In this document: positions 1 to 7,430 of the stretch, piece after piece | How positions within the stretch are numbered: the stretch's first letter is position 1 | Layout: each line of letters begins with the position of its first letter | DNA from: Neorhizobium sp. SOG26 | GTDB taxonomy: Bacteria > Pseudomonadota > Alphaproteobacteria > Rhizobiales > Rhizobiaceae | NCBI RefSeq assembly: GCF_003491345.1 | Contig: NZ_CP025512.1 | Location: forward strand, 682,001-746,000 | DNA length: 64,000 nt | Direction of reading: 5' to 3' | Position numbers and translations under genes: made by a program | The notes under the pieces: generated by a model | Database searches by the model: none | What the model saw: the letters and a program-made list of their open reading frames with translations, nothing else | Told to the model about the DNA's origin: nothing

Positions 1-126
1 GCCGCTTGCAGCACCGGTATTGGAGCCGGAGTCCGACCCGGAGTCCGAGCTGCCGCCGCCGGACTGTGCCATGGCCGAGGTCGCGAGGCCGAGCGAAAGT
101 GCCGCAACTGTAAGAAGTTTGATCAT
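1..126 (-). CDS. Secreted Ser/Gly/Asp-rich small protein, 3' end cut by the window
   Basis: Only the first 42 codons are present; the frame runs off the left edge with no stop. The start ATG (complement of 124-126) is preceded on the minus strand by an AAGGA ribosome-binding site. Residues 1-20 form a classical signal peptide: Lys at position 3, a hydrophobic core, and cleavage expected after Ala-Met-Ala. The visible mature part is almost entirely Gly, Ser, Asp and Asn, with an alternating SDSGSDSGS-like tract. This suggests a disordered secreted or envelope-associated peptide. I do not recognise a family. It lies downstream of slt on the same strand, separated by about 180 bp, so co-transcription is possible but not shown. 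Confidence 0.7.
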   Translation of the reverse strand, partial: MIKLLTVAALSLGLATSAMAQSGGGSSDSGSDSGSNTGAASG

Positions 127-308
127 CTGCCGTTCCTTCTTTGTGAGTGTTCTGCAACCCACAAACAACGAATTGCGGAAAATGTTCAGGCAGGCTGATT
201 ATTTTTTGTTCAGCGGCAGCGAGACGTCTTCACCACTTGCGAAGGTGCGACCGCGAAGGAATAACGGGAGTCAGGCGAGGAGAAGCGGCGCTTTGCGGAT
301 AAGGGCAG

Positions 309-2447
309 CTACTTCCGCCCGAACCGGAGATCCGCTTCGATGTCAGCATTCTGGCCGAGCCGGGTCTTGTAGACCTGGTAGTTTTCCATCACCCGCTGCA
401 CATAGTTGCGCGTCTCGGGGAAGGGGATGCGTTCGATCCAGTCAATCACCTCATCGATCCCCTTGCCGCGCGGATCGCCGTAACGGGCGATCCACTCGGA
501 CACACGTCTCGGCCCCGCATTATAGGCAATAAAGGTGAGGATATAGGATCCGTCGAACGCGTCGATCTGTTCGCCAAGGTAGTGGGCGCCGAGCGTCGCA
601 TTGTATCCCGGATCCGTCGTCAGCTTGGCTGGCGCGTAACCGAGACCATGGCGTTTCGCGACACCCTGTGCGGTTGCGGGCAGGATCTGCAGCAGCCCGC
701 GCGCATTGGCAGGAGAAACAGCGGCCGGGTTGAATGCGCTTTCCTGCCGCGCGATCGCGTAAGCCAGCGCCATGCCCGAACCCTCGATATTCGCGCCCGT
801 CGGGATCACGCCGACAGGGTAGGCGAGGGCGGCGACGTCGATGCCGCGACCGAAAGCGGTCTTGCCGATCTGCAGCGACAGGGCGTGATTTTCCTGGCTC
901 TCTGCGCGAGATGCGAGCATGGCGAGTTCACCAGGGCTCATAAGCTCATCCGCCAAGGCACGGTAAAGAGCGCCGGCAAGTTTGGTATGCCCCGCATATT
1001 CCAGCCGAGCGATTGCACGCACCGGCTCGCGGTTTTCGAAGCTGTCGCGGTCCTCCTTCGTGGGCGTCGGGTAGGAGACGTCGAGCGTCTTGAGGTTCAG
1101 CCGGGCGCTCGCAAGCTGCCCATAGAAGGTGCCGGAATAACGCGCCGCCTGCGTGAAGAAGTCCTTGGCATCACCCGGCCCGCCAGCCTCGGCTGCCCGA
1201 CCGAGCCAATAAAGAGCACGTGAGGCCGACAAGGGCCGGTTCGACGTCTCGAGGATCTTGCGGAAGTGCTTCTCAGCCTTCTCTGGCTCGCCGAGATTGC
1301 GCAGCGCGTACCAGCCGGCATGGAATTCAGCATCGACGATATCCGTCGGCGAAGAGGAGACGTAGTCAGCCACGATCTTGTAGGCGCGGCGATAGTCGCC
1401 CTGGTCGGCGAGGCCACGGGCCACGATGCGCCGCTCGTTCCACCATTCGGTGGTATTGATCAGCTTTGCCTCGTCGCGCGGCGCCTTTTCCAAGAGGGCA
1501 GCGGCTTCTTCGTACTTGTCCTGGCGGCGCAGAAGCTCGACCCGGGCGAACAGCGCCGCCGGGTCCGCCTTGGCGCTTGCCTCGAGTCCGTCGAGCAGGG
1601 TCTGGGCGTTCTTCGCGTTGTTGATGACGGCAAGCCAAGCCTTGTAGATCGGCTCGGCCTGAGCAAGCTCCGCGAAGCGCTTTGCCTGTGATGCGCGCCC
1701 CTTGTGCATCAGGAAGTCCATCCGCCCGCGGTGGTCCGCGGCTGTCAGGAGCGAGCCGAACTCCTTGATGATCCGGTCTTCGGTGCGCTTCTCGAAGCTT
1801 TCCGAAAGCCACAAACGACGGATTGTCCTGGCCGCATTCTCAGCCTGCCCGGTGGTCTGGTAGGCGCGTGCAAGCAGGATCGCACCATCAGTGGTCACCG
1901 GTTCCTGGCTCTGGAAGGCCGCGATCACCTCCGCGGCCGGCGGGCTTTCCCAGTAAAGTGCGTGTTCAATCGCCGTGCGCAGGTTCTTCAGCGCCGGCCA
2001 GCCTTTCAGCTCACGCTGCGCCTTCTCGATCTCGTCGGAAGTCACACCAAAGGCGCCCGAGCTCGCAATTGCCCAGGTGAGGATTTGTCGGTCGAGCGAA
2101 CCTTCCGCAAGCCCGTTGCGCGTGGCAATAGCCGAACGCACATCGCCTGAGGAGATGGCGTCGAGCGCGGCTTTCAGCTCGGGTGCGACGGGAAGCCGGC
2201 CGGTGCGCAAGGAGCCATCCGGTTCCGTCGGTGGAATCGAGCCGGTCGCATTCGGGTGGTCGGGCACCGGCATGGCCGCAGACATTGGCGCTGCGACGGC
2301 GTCCTCGATGCTCTTGGCCGGGTTGTCCGGCCGCGCGAAGGGAAGCGGTGTTGCCACGCTGTCCGGCAGGGACGTCGCGTGGCCATGCATGGTCGCCGAC
2401 CCAAGAGCGAACGCCAGGGAGGCCGCAGTCAGAAGTGGCCTGTACAT
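309..2447 (-). CDS. slt: Soluble lytic murein transglycosylase (Slt70-like)
   Basis: A 712-aa periplasmic enzyme expected to cleave the MurNAc-GlcNAc bond of peptidoglycan, forming 1,6-anhydro-MurNAc ends. Residues 1-25 form a signal peptide. The long middle part is alpha-helical and TPR/superhelix-like, as in the Slt70 U and L domains. The C-terminal SLT domain carries the catalytic Glu569 in ARQES, followed by the GLLQILPATAQ segment and the AYNAGP motif near residue 641. The length agrees with the family. It is divergent from dapA across a 273-bp intergenic region (2448-2720) that must hold both promoters. The ATG at 2447 gives the signal peptide directly; I see no strong Shine-Dalgarno sequence before it. 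Confidence 0.93.
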   Translation of the reverse strand: MYRPLLTAASLAFALGSATMHGHATSLPDSVATPLPFARPDNPAKSIEDAVAAPMSAAMPVPDHPNATGSIPPTEPDGSLRTGRLPVAPELKAALDAISSGDVRSAIATRNGLAEGSLDRQILTWAIASSGAFGVTSDEIEKAQRELKGWPALKNLRTAIEHALYWESPPAAEVIAAFQSQEPVTTDGAILLARAYQTTGQAENAARTIRRLWLSESFEKRTEDRIIKEFGSLLTAADHRGRMDFLMHKGRASQAKRFAELAQAEPIYKAWLAVINNAKNAQTLLDGLEASAKADPAALFARVELLRRQDKYEEAAALLEKAPRDEAKLINTTEWWNERRIVARGLADQGDYRRAYKIVADYVSSSPTDIVDAEFHAGWYALRNLGEPEKAEKHFRKILETSNRPLSASRALYWLGRAAEAGGPGDAKDFFTQAARYSGTFYGQLASARLNLKTLDVSYPTPTKEDRDSFENREPVRAIARLEYAGHTKLAGALYRALADELMSPGELAMLASRAESQENHALSLQIGKTAFGRGIDVAALAYPVGVIPTGANIEGSGMALAYAIARQESAFNPAAVSPANARGLLQILPATAQGVAKRHGLGYAPAKLTTDPGYNATLGAHYLGEQIDAFDGSYILTFIAYNAGPRRVSEWIARYGDPRGKGIDEVIDWIERIPFPETRNYVQRVMENYQVYKTRLGQNADIEADLRFGRK

Positions 2448-2720
2448 CCGGTATCTCGCGATAGAAATATCGTCCCCCTACTTAGCCGCCCGCTAGGTTA
2501 ACCAAAGGTTACCACATTCTGAAAACAAGCAGAATCTTAAGCAGATTCCGTGATAAATCGCCTGTGGCCGCGCTTGTCGCGGCAAGGCCGTCGCTTTATG
2601 GTGCGCGACCTCAGGCACTTCCAAACAGAGCGGGCATGTCGCACCTTTTCTCTGTTCGCGGAGAGCCTCATAATCATAGATTGCGGCAGCAGAATGAACA
2701 CTGCCGACGGGAGTTAAGGA

Positions 2721-3605
2721 ATGTTCAAGGGATCGATGCCCGCTCTGGTCACGCCGTTCAACGATAGCGGCGCGGTCGATGAGGATGCCTTTGCAGCACA
2801 TGTCGAGTGGCAGATCAGCGAAGGCAGCAGCGGCCTGGTGCCGGTCGGCACCACCGGCGAGTCGCCGACGCTGAGCCATGCCGAGCACAAGCGGGTCGTC
2901 GAACTCTGCATCGAGGTTGCCAGGAAGCGCGTCCCGGTCATCGCCGGCGCCGGCTCCAACAACACCCGCGAAGCAATCGAACTCGCTCAACATGCTGAAA
3001 AGGCCGGCGCCGATGGCCTGCTGGTCGTCACACCTTATTACAACAAGCCGACGCAGAAGGGCCTGGTCGCCCATTTCGGCGCGATTGCTGAAGCGACCAG
3101 CCTGCCGATCATCATCTACAACATCCCGCCGCGCTCGGTAATCGACATGAGCCCGGAAACCATGGGCGCGCTCGTCAAGGCGCACAAGAACATCGTCGGC
3201 GTCAAGGATGCCACGGGCAAGATCGAGCGCGTTTCCGAACAGCGCATCACCTGCGGCAAGGACTTCATCCAGCTGTCAGGCGAAGATGCGACCGCCCTCG
3301 GCTTCAACGCCCATGGCGGCGTCGGCTGCATTTCGGTCACCGCCAATGTCGCGCCGCGCCTTTGCGCCGAATTCCAGGCGGCCACGCTCGCCGGTGATTT
3401 CGCCAAGGCGCTCGAGTATCAGGACCGCCTGATGCCGCTCCACAAGGCGATCTTCATGGAGCCCGGCCTTTGCGGCGCGAAATACGGCCTGCACAGGACG
3501 CGCGGCATGAACCGTACCGTGCGCTCGCCGCTCATCTCTACGCTGGAGCCCGCTACGGAAGCCGCGATCGACGCCGCGTTGCGTCACGCTGGCCTGCTGA
3601 ACTGA
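2721..3605 (+). CDS. dapA: 4-hydroxy-tetrahydrodipicolinate synthase
   Basis: A 294-aa cytosolic TIM-barrel lyase. It condenses pyruvate with aspartate semialdehyde in the first committed step of lysine and meso-diaminopimelate synthesis. The sequence shows the family motif GTTGESPTL (residues 43-51), the catalytic Tyr133 in YNIPPRS, and the Schiff-base Lys162 in GVKDATGK. The start is set by a GGAG/AAGGA ribosome-binding region just before the ATG at 2721. Diaminopimelate feeds peptidoglycan, which the neighbouring divergent slt remodels, but a regulatory link is not visible. A GC-rich stem-loop follows the stop at 3649-3673. Confidence 0.97.
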   Translation: MFKGSMPALVTPFNDSGAVDEDAFAAHVEWQISEGSSGLVPVGTTGESPTLSHAEHKRVVELCIEVARKRVPVIAGAGSNNTREAIELAQHAEKAGADGLLVVTPYYNKPTQKGLVAHFGAIAEATSLPIIIYNIPPRSVIDMSPETMGALVKAHKNIVGVKDATGKIERVSEQRITCGKDFIQLSGEDATALGFNAHGGVGCISVTANVAPRLCAEFQAATLAGDFAKALEYQDRLMPLHKAIFMEPGLCGAKYGLHRTRGMNRTVRSPLISTLEPATEAAIDAALRHAGLLN

Positions 3606-3648
3606 CGCAAAAGCTTCACTTTTCCCCATCCACGCATTAGATAAGGCA

Positions 3649-3682
3649 CCCCGTCCATGGCCCATGGGCGGGGCTGTTGTTT
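3649..3682 (+). terminator. Stem-loop with T-rich tail between dapA and smpB
   Basis: CCCCG-T-CCA at 3649-3657 pairs with TGG-G-CGGGG at 3665-3673 (one G-U pair), followed by CTGTTGTTT. It probably ends most dapA transcripts or attenuates read-through into smpB, whose ATG lies 25 bp further on. The T tract is interrupted, so an imperfect intrinsic terminator is the cautious reading. Confidence 0.5.
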
Positions 3683-3706
3683 AAGGGCGGATTGGATTTT
3701 GAAGTC

Positions 3707-4183
3707 ATGGCACCCAAAGGCAGCCAGCGCACGGTGAACAAAGTTGTCGCGGAAAACCGCAAGGCCCGCTTCAACTACGAGATCATCGATACCTACGAGG
3801 CCGGACTGGTTCTGACCGGGACCGAGGTGAAGTCGCTGCGCGAAGGCAAGGCGAACATCGCTGAATCCTACGCCTCCGACGAGGGCGATGAGATCTGGCT
3901 GATCAACTCGCACCTGCCGGAATACCTGCAGGCTAACCGCTTCAACCACGAGCCGCGCCGTCGCCGCAAGCTGCTCTTGTCCAAGCGCGAGATCAACCGC
4001 CTGCGCGCCGCGATCAACCGCGAAGGCATGACGCTCGTGCCGTTGAAGATCTATTTCAACGAAAAGGGCCGTGCCAAGCTGGAGCTTGCGCTTGCCAAGG
4101 GCAAGAAGCTGCACGACAAGCGCGAGACGGAAAAGGAACGCGACTGGAACCGCCAGAAATCGCGACTGCTGAAGGCGAACTGA
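3707..4183 (+). CDS. smpB: SsrA-binding protein (trans-translation)
   Basis: A 158-aa small basic protein that binds tmRNA and delivers it to stalled ribosomes. Recognisable segments are the N-terminal [14 protein letters not shown], the [14 protein letters not shown] block, the [11 protein letters not shown] block, and the lysine-rich C-terminal tail expected to fold in the decoding channel. The ATG at 3707 (MAPKGSQ) gives the family length. An in-frame TTG at 3677 would add ten unconserved residues overlapping the stem-loop tail and is less likely. The tmRNA gene itself is not in the window. The next gene begins two bases after the stop, suggesting co-transcription. Confidence 0.96.
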   Translation: MAPKGSQRTVNKVVAENRKARFNYEIIDTYEAGLVLTGTEVKSLREGKANIAESYASDEGDEIWLINSHLPEYLQANRFNHEPRRRRKLLLSKREINRLRAAINREGMTLVPLKIYFNEKGRAKLELALAKGKKLHDKRETEKERDWNRQKSRLLKAN

Positions 4184-4185
4184 TC

Positions 4186-4599
4186 TTGGAAAATCTGCGC
4201 ATCACCGTTGGCCCCTTCGCCTTCACCGCCCGCTTCGAATTGCAGAATGCGCCAGAGACCTGCCGCATCTTCCAGAGCTTCCTGCCGTTCCGCAATCAGG
4301 TCATCCATTCGCGCTGGAGCGGCGAGGCGGTCTGGGTCCCGCTCGGCGATTTCCAGTTCGGCGCAGGGTTCGAAAACCATACCTGCCATCCGTCGCGCGG
4401 TGATATCCTGCTTTATCCCGGCGGCCACAGCGAAACCGAGCTCCTGTTCGCTTATGGCAGCTCGTCCTTTGCCAGCAAGATGGGCGCGCTCGCCGGGAAC
4501 CACTTCCTGACCATCACCGAAGGGCGTGAGCAGCTTGAGGAAATGGGCAAGATGGTGCTCTGGAAGGGCGCCCAGCCAATCAGCTTCGAAGCGCCCTGA
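4186..4599 (+). CDS. DUF3830 family protein
   Basis: A 137-aa protein starting at TTG 4186, two bases after the smpB stop, with GAAGG 10 bp upstream as a plausible ribosome-binding site. It matches my memory of the cyclophilin-like DUF3830 family: an N-terminal LRITVGPFAFTARFE strand, a central VWVPLGDF segment, and a GDILLYPGG turn. These proteins have a small beta-barrel fold and no established reaction. The tight linkage to smpB suggests shared expression rather than shared function. There are no signal peptide or membrane segments. Family assignment is moderate because it rests on recalled motifs. Confidence 0.75.
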   Translation: MENLRITVGPFAFTARFELQNAPETCRIFQSFLPFRNQVIHSRWSGEAVWVPLGDFQFGAGFENHTCHPSRGDILLYPGGHSETELLFAYGSSSFASKMGALAGNHFLTITEGREQLEEMGKMVLWKGAQPISFEAP

Positions 4600-4651
4600 T
4601 CGTTCCTGAACCTTCTCCGGCATTCGCACGTTGGAATGCCGGAGGTGAAGC

Positions 4652-4954
4652 ATGGCCTATCCGGACGTCATTGCAGATGCGATCGAGCACCAAAGGGTGC
4701 TGGAGCTTCGCTACAGGGATGTCGAGCGAAAGGTCCGGCCGCATATCCTTGGCATCGTCGGAAACGCGCAGCTCGCCTTGAGCGCCTGGCAGGTTTCGGG
4801 GACAGGGCAGGGGTGGCGGCTCTTCCACCTCGACGACATTCGCAAGCTCAGCGGAACGAAGCAGCGCTTCCACGGCACCGCACCCGGCTACAATCCGGAT
4901 GATCCTGCCTTCTCGCGCATCCTGAACCGCATCGACAAACCGCCGCGCGACTGA
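4652..4954 (+). CDS. WYL-domain-like mini-protein
   Basis: A 100-aa protein with an excellent ribosome-binding site (GGAGG six bases before the ATG at 4652). Residues 8-35 (IEHQRVLELRYRD followed by RKVRPHILGI) look like the first strands of a WYL-type SH3-like ligand-binding domain. Residues 45-70 (SAWQVSG, GWRLFHLDDI, KLSGT) match its later strands. No HTH is attached, unlike the usual WYL transcription factors, so this is either a stand-alone sensor domain or a divergent protein of another family. It sits 52 bp after the DUF3830 gene on the same strand. Confidence 0.7.
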   Translation: MAYPDVIADAIEHQRVLELRYRDVERKVRPHILGIVGNAQLALSAWQVSGTGQGWRLFHLDDIRKLSGTKQRFHGTAPGYNPDDPAFSRILNRIDKPPRD

Positions 4955-5016
4955 CCCAGGAACAAATACCGCCTCCCGCCGTTGATGCTCACCCTTGTTT
5001 CCTCGGGCGGTGGGCA

Positions 5017-5997
5017 ATGTCTCGAAAGCAAATCTTTACCTATGTCACGCTGGTCATCGGCCTCGGTGCCGCCGGCTACCTGCTTTATCATACCTTCCGG
5101 GAGTACTCGGTTTCCGACATCGTCGAATCCGTCGCCGCCATTCCCGTCGCAAACCTCTTGATGGCGCTGCTGTTTGCCTTTGGCTCCTATGTCTGCCTGT
5201 CAGGCTTTGACTGGGCCGGCGTCCGTTACGTCAAGAACGACCTGGCCTACCCGAAGATCGGATTGGCATCCTTCATCGCCCTGTCGATCGGCCAGAGCGT
5301 CGGTCTTTCCGGCTTGAGCAGCGGCGCGTTGCGTTATCGCTATTACGCGCACTGGGGCATGAACACCGAAGATGTGGCCAAGATCGTGCTGCTTTCGGGC
5401 GTCACGGTGGGCATCGGCATGGCCGTCCTGTCGGGCATCGTCATGGTCATCAATCCATCGGATGCGGCATCCGTTCTGCGGCTCAGCGAAACCGCCGTCA
5501 TCGGCATCGGCGTCGCCTGCCTCCTGGCCACCGTTGGCTACCTGGCGCTTGCAGCCTTCGTCCGCGCGCCGTTGAAGATCCGCGGCTGGACCTTCGAAAT
5601 GCCGACGCTGAAGATCGCCATTGCCCAGGTAGTCATCGGCACGATCAACTTCGCCCTCGTTTCGGCCTGCCTGCGGGAGGTTATGGCTGCGAGTGCCGAC
5701 GTGAGCTACCTGAAGGCTGCCACCGCATTCGTTCTGGCGAATCTGGCCATCATCATCACTCACGCACCAGGCGGATTGGGTGTCATGGAGGCCACGGTTC
5801 GGCATGTGATGGGCGATCAGGCCTCAATCGGTTCGCTCGTCGCCTTCCGGGTGATCTACTTCTTCATCCCGTTCTTCATCGGCCTGCCGCTGGCGCTGAT
5901 CGTCGAGGCCGTTTTCCGGGCACGTAAAAGCCGGTCCGGCCACGGCAGCAGCATCGACAGCCATGCCATGGCCAAGCAGCCGGCAGCGGTCGGCTAA
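5017..5997 (+). CDS. Integral membrane protein, lysylphosphatidylglycerol synthase TM/UPF0104 type
   Basis: A 326-aa polytopic protein with about eight hydrophobic segments. It resembles the flippase-like transmembrane part of MprF (LPG_synthase_TM family), with a typical SGxxxGALRYR-like motif near residues 102-110 and APGGLGVMEATV near residue 250. The catalytic aminoacyl-transferase half of full-length MprF is absent, so a lipid-translocation or transport role is inferred and lysyl-PG synthesis is not supported. Only a weak Shine-Dalgarno sequence precedes the ATG. It ends 24 bp from the convergent NYN gene. Confidence 0.8.
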   Translation: MSRKQIFTYVTLVIGLGAAGYLLYHTFREYSVSDIVESVAAIPVANLLMALLFAFGSYVCLSGFDWAGVRYVKNDLAYPKIGLASFIALSIGQSVGLSGLSSGALRYRYYAHWGMNTEDVAKIVLLSGVTVGIGMAVLSGIVMVINPSDAASVLRLSETAVIGIGVACLLATVGYLALAAFVRAPLKIRGWTFEMPTLKIAIAQVVIGTINFALVSACLREVMAASADVSYLKAATAFVLANLAIIITHAPGGLGVMEATVRHVMGDQASIGSLVAFRVIYFFIPFFIGLPLALIVEAVFRARKSRSGHGSSIDSHAMAKQPAAVG

Positions 5998-6021
5998 CGG
6001 CGAGAAGCGGAGCCCGGAAGC

Positions 6022-6597
6022 TCACGCGTCGGTGGTTTCGGAGCTTTCTGCCGGTTTGGATGGACGCTCGGCCGGATCACGGCCGACTTCGGCCTTCAGC
6101 GACACGAGATCGATGAAATGGTCGGCCTGGCGTCGCAGGTCGTCGGCGATCATCGGCGGCTGGGTGGCCATGGTCGAGACGACGGACACCTTGCGACCCT
6201 TGCGCTGCAGCGCTTCCACAAGCGTGGTGAAGTCGCCGTCGCCGGAAAACAGCACCAGATGGTCCGCGGTCTCGGACTGTTCCATGGCATCGATGGCAAG
6301 CTCGATATCCATGTTGCCCTTGATCTTGCGGCGCCCCATGGAGTCGGTGAACTCCTTGGCGGGCTTGGTGATCACCTTGTAGCCGTTGTAATCGAGCCAG
6401 TCGATCAGCGGACGGATGGAGGAGTATTCCTGGTCTTCGATGAGAGCCGTGTAATAATATGCCCGAAGCAGATAGCCGCGCTTCTGGAAGGCCTTCAGCA
6501 ATTTCCGGTAGTCAATGTCGAAGCCGAGGCTTTTCGAAGCGGCGTAGAGGTTTGCGCCATCAATAAAGAGAGCAATCTTCTCTCTTGGGTCGAACAT
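6022..6597 (-). CDS. NYN-domain protein, LabA/DUF88 family
   Basis: A 191-aa protein of the PIN-like NYN nuclease superfamily. The acidic residues expected to bind metal are visible: Asp in LFIDGANLY (residue 14), Asp in KGNMDIELAID (near residue 96), and Asp-Gly-Asp in FSGDGDFTTLV (near residue 120). Family members are thought to be RNA-processing nucleases. The cyanobacterial member LabA modulates clock output, but that role cannot be transferred by homology. The start is supported by GGAGACC before the ATG. It is divergent from rpoZ across a 293-bp gap. Confidence 0.88.
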   Translation of the reverse strand: MFDPREKIALFIDGANLYAASKSLGFDIDYRKLLKAFQKRGYLLRAYYYTALIEDQEYSSIRPLIDWLDYNGYKVITKPAKEFTDSMGRRKIKGNMDIELAIDAMEQSETADHLVLFSGDGDFTTLVEALQRKGRKVSVVSTMATQPPMIADDLRRQADHFIDLVSLKAEVGRDPAERPSKPAESSETTDA

Positions 6598-6890
6598 GTG
6601 GTCTCCATCCCATTTATTCGTTCTGCTATGCAGAGGAGGTGGGGCGAAACCTGGGGTACGTTGCGCTTCAACCTCGAGTTTTCATCTACATTACGAACTG
6701 ATTATATAAACGTCATGTATGGCAGCATTCAACTTAATCCAAGCAGCCGTGGGTTGAAACTCGTGTCCTCCACACAAAGACCCGCCGCCGGACTTGGCAA
6801 ACGTCAGTTTTCAGGAAAAACTTGAATTTGCCGCGCAATGGCTGTATCGGGCAGATCAATTCCGAAAATCAATGACCCAAAGGACAGGCA

Positions 6891-7304
6891 ATGGCCCGTG
6901 TCACAGTAGAAGATTGCATCGACAAAGTCGACAACCGGTTCGAACTCGTCCTGCTTGCGAGCCATCGCGCTCGCCAGATCTCCCAGGGTGCAGCCATCAC
7001 CATCGACCGCGACAATGACAAGAACCCGGTCGTCGCGCTGCGCGAGATCGCCGATGAGACGCTGTCGCCGGACGACCTGAAGGAAGACCTGATCCATTCG
7101 CTGCAGAAGCATGTGGAAGTGGACGAGCCCGAGCCCGATCCGGCTTCGCTCATCGCCTCCAATGCCGGTGCGGTGACCAGCGCCGACCGTGGCGACGAGG
7201 AAGACGACCTTCCGGAAACCATCAACTTCGACCAGATGTCGGAAGAAGAGCTCCTGGCCGGCATTGAAGGTCTCGTGCCGCCGGAAAAGAGCGACGACTA
7301 CTAA
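6891..7304 (+). CDS. rpoZ: RNA polymerase omega subunit
   Basis: A 137-aa protein that stabilises the beta-prime subunit of RNA polymerase and in many bacteria forms part of a ppGpp-binding site. The N-terminal 60 residues ([20 protein letters not shown], then [20 protein letters not shown]) are the conserved omega fold. The C-terminal half is the acidic, variable extension common in rhizobia. An AGGAC ribosome-binding site precedes the ATG. It lies directly upstream of the (p)ppGpp enzyme gene, the usual order in alphaproteobacteria. The 293-bp region before it (6598-6890) must hold the promoter; I could not place one with confidence. Confidence 0.96.
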   Translation: MARVTVEDCIDKVDNRFELVLLASHRARQISQGAAITIDRDNDKNPVVALREIADETLSPDDLKEDLIHSLQKHVEVDEPEPDPASLIASNAGAVTSADRGDEEDDLPETINFDQMSEEELLAGIEGLVPPEKSDDY

Positions 7305-7430
7305 GCGTTAGCAAAGTTTCGTTCATCCTCTCGCCCTAATCTGGCTGGATGTTTTATGATGGTCGCGTCGGTCAAAGGATCGGCGCGCCATTTTCTTTTC
7401 GTACGACCCGTACCGAGGACGTTTTTCAGG

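Noticed and set aside
5017..5997. Complete lysyl-phosphatidylglycerol synthase (MprF)
   Set aside because: Only the transmembrane flippase-like part is present; the catalytic C-terminal domain is missing.
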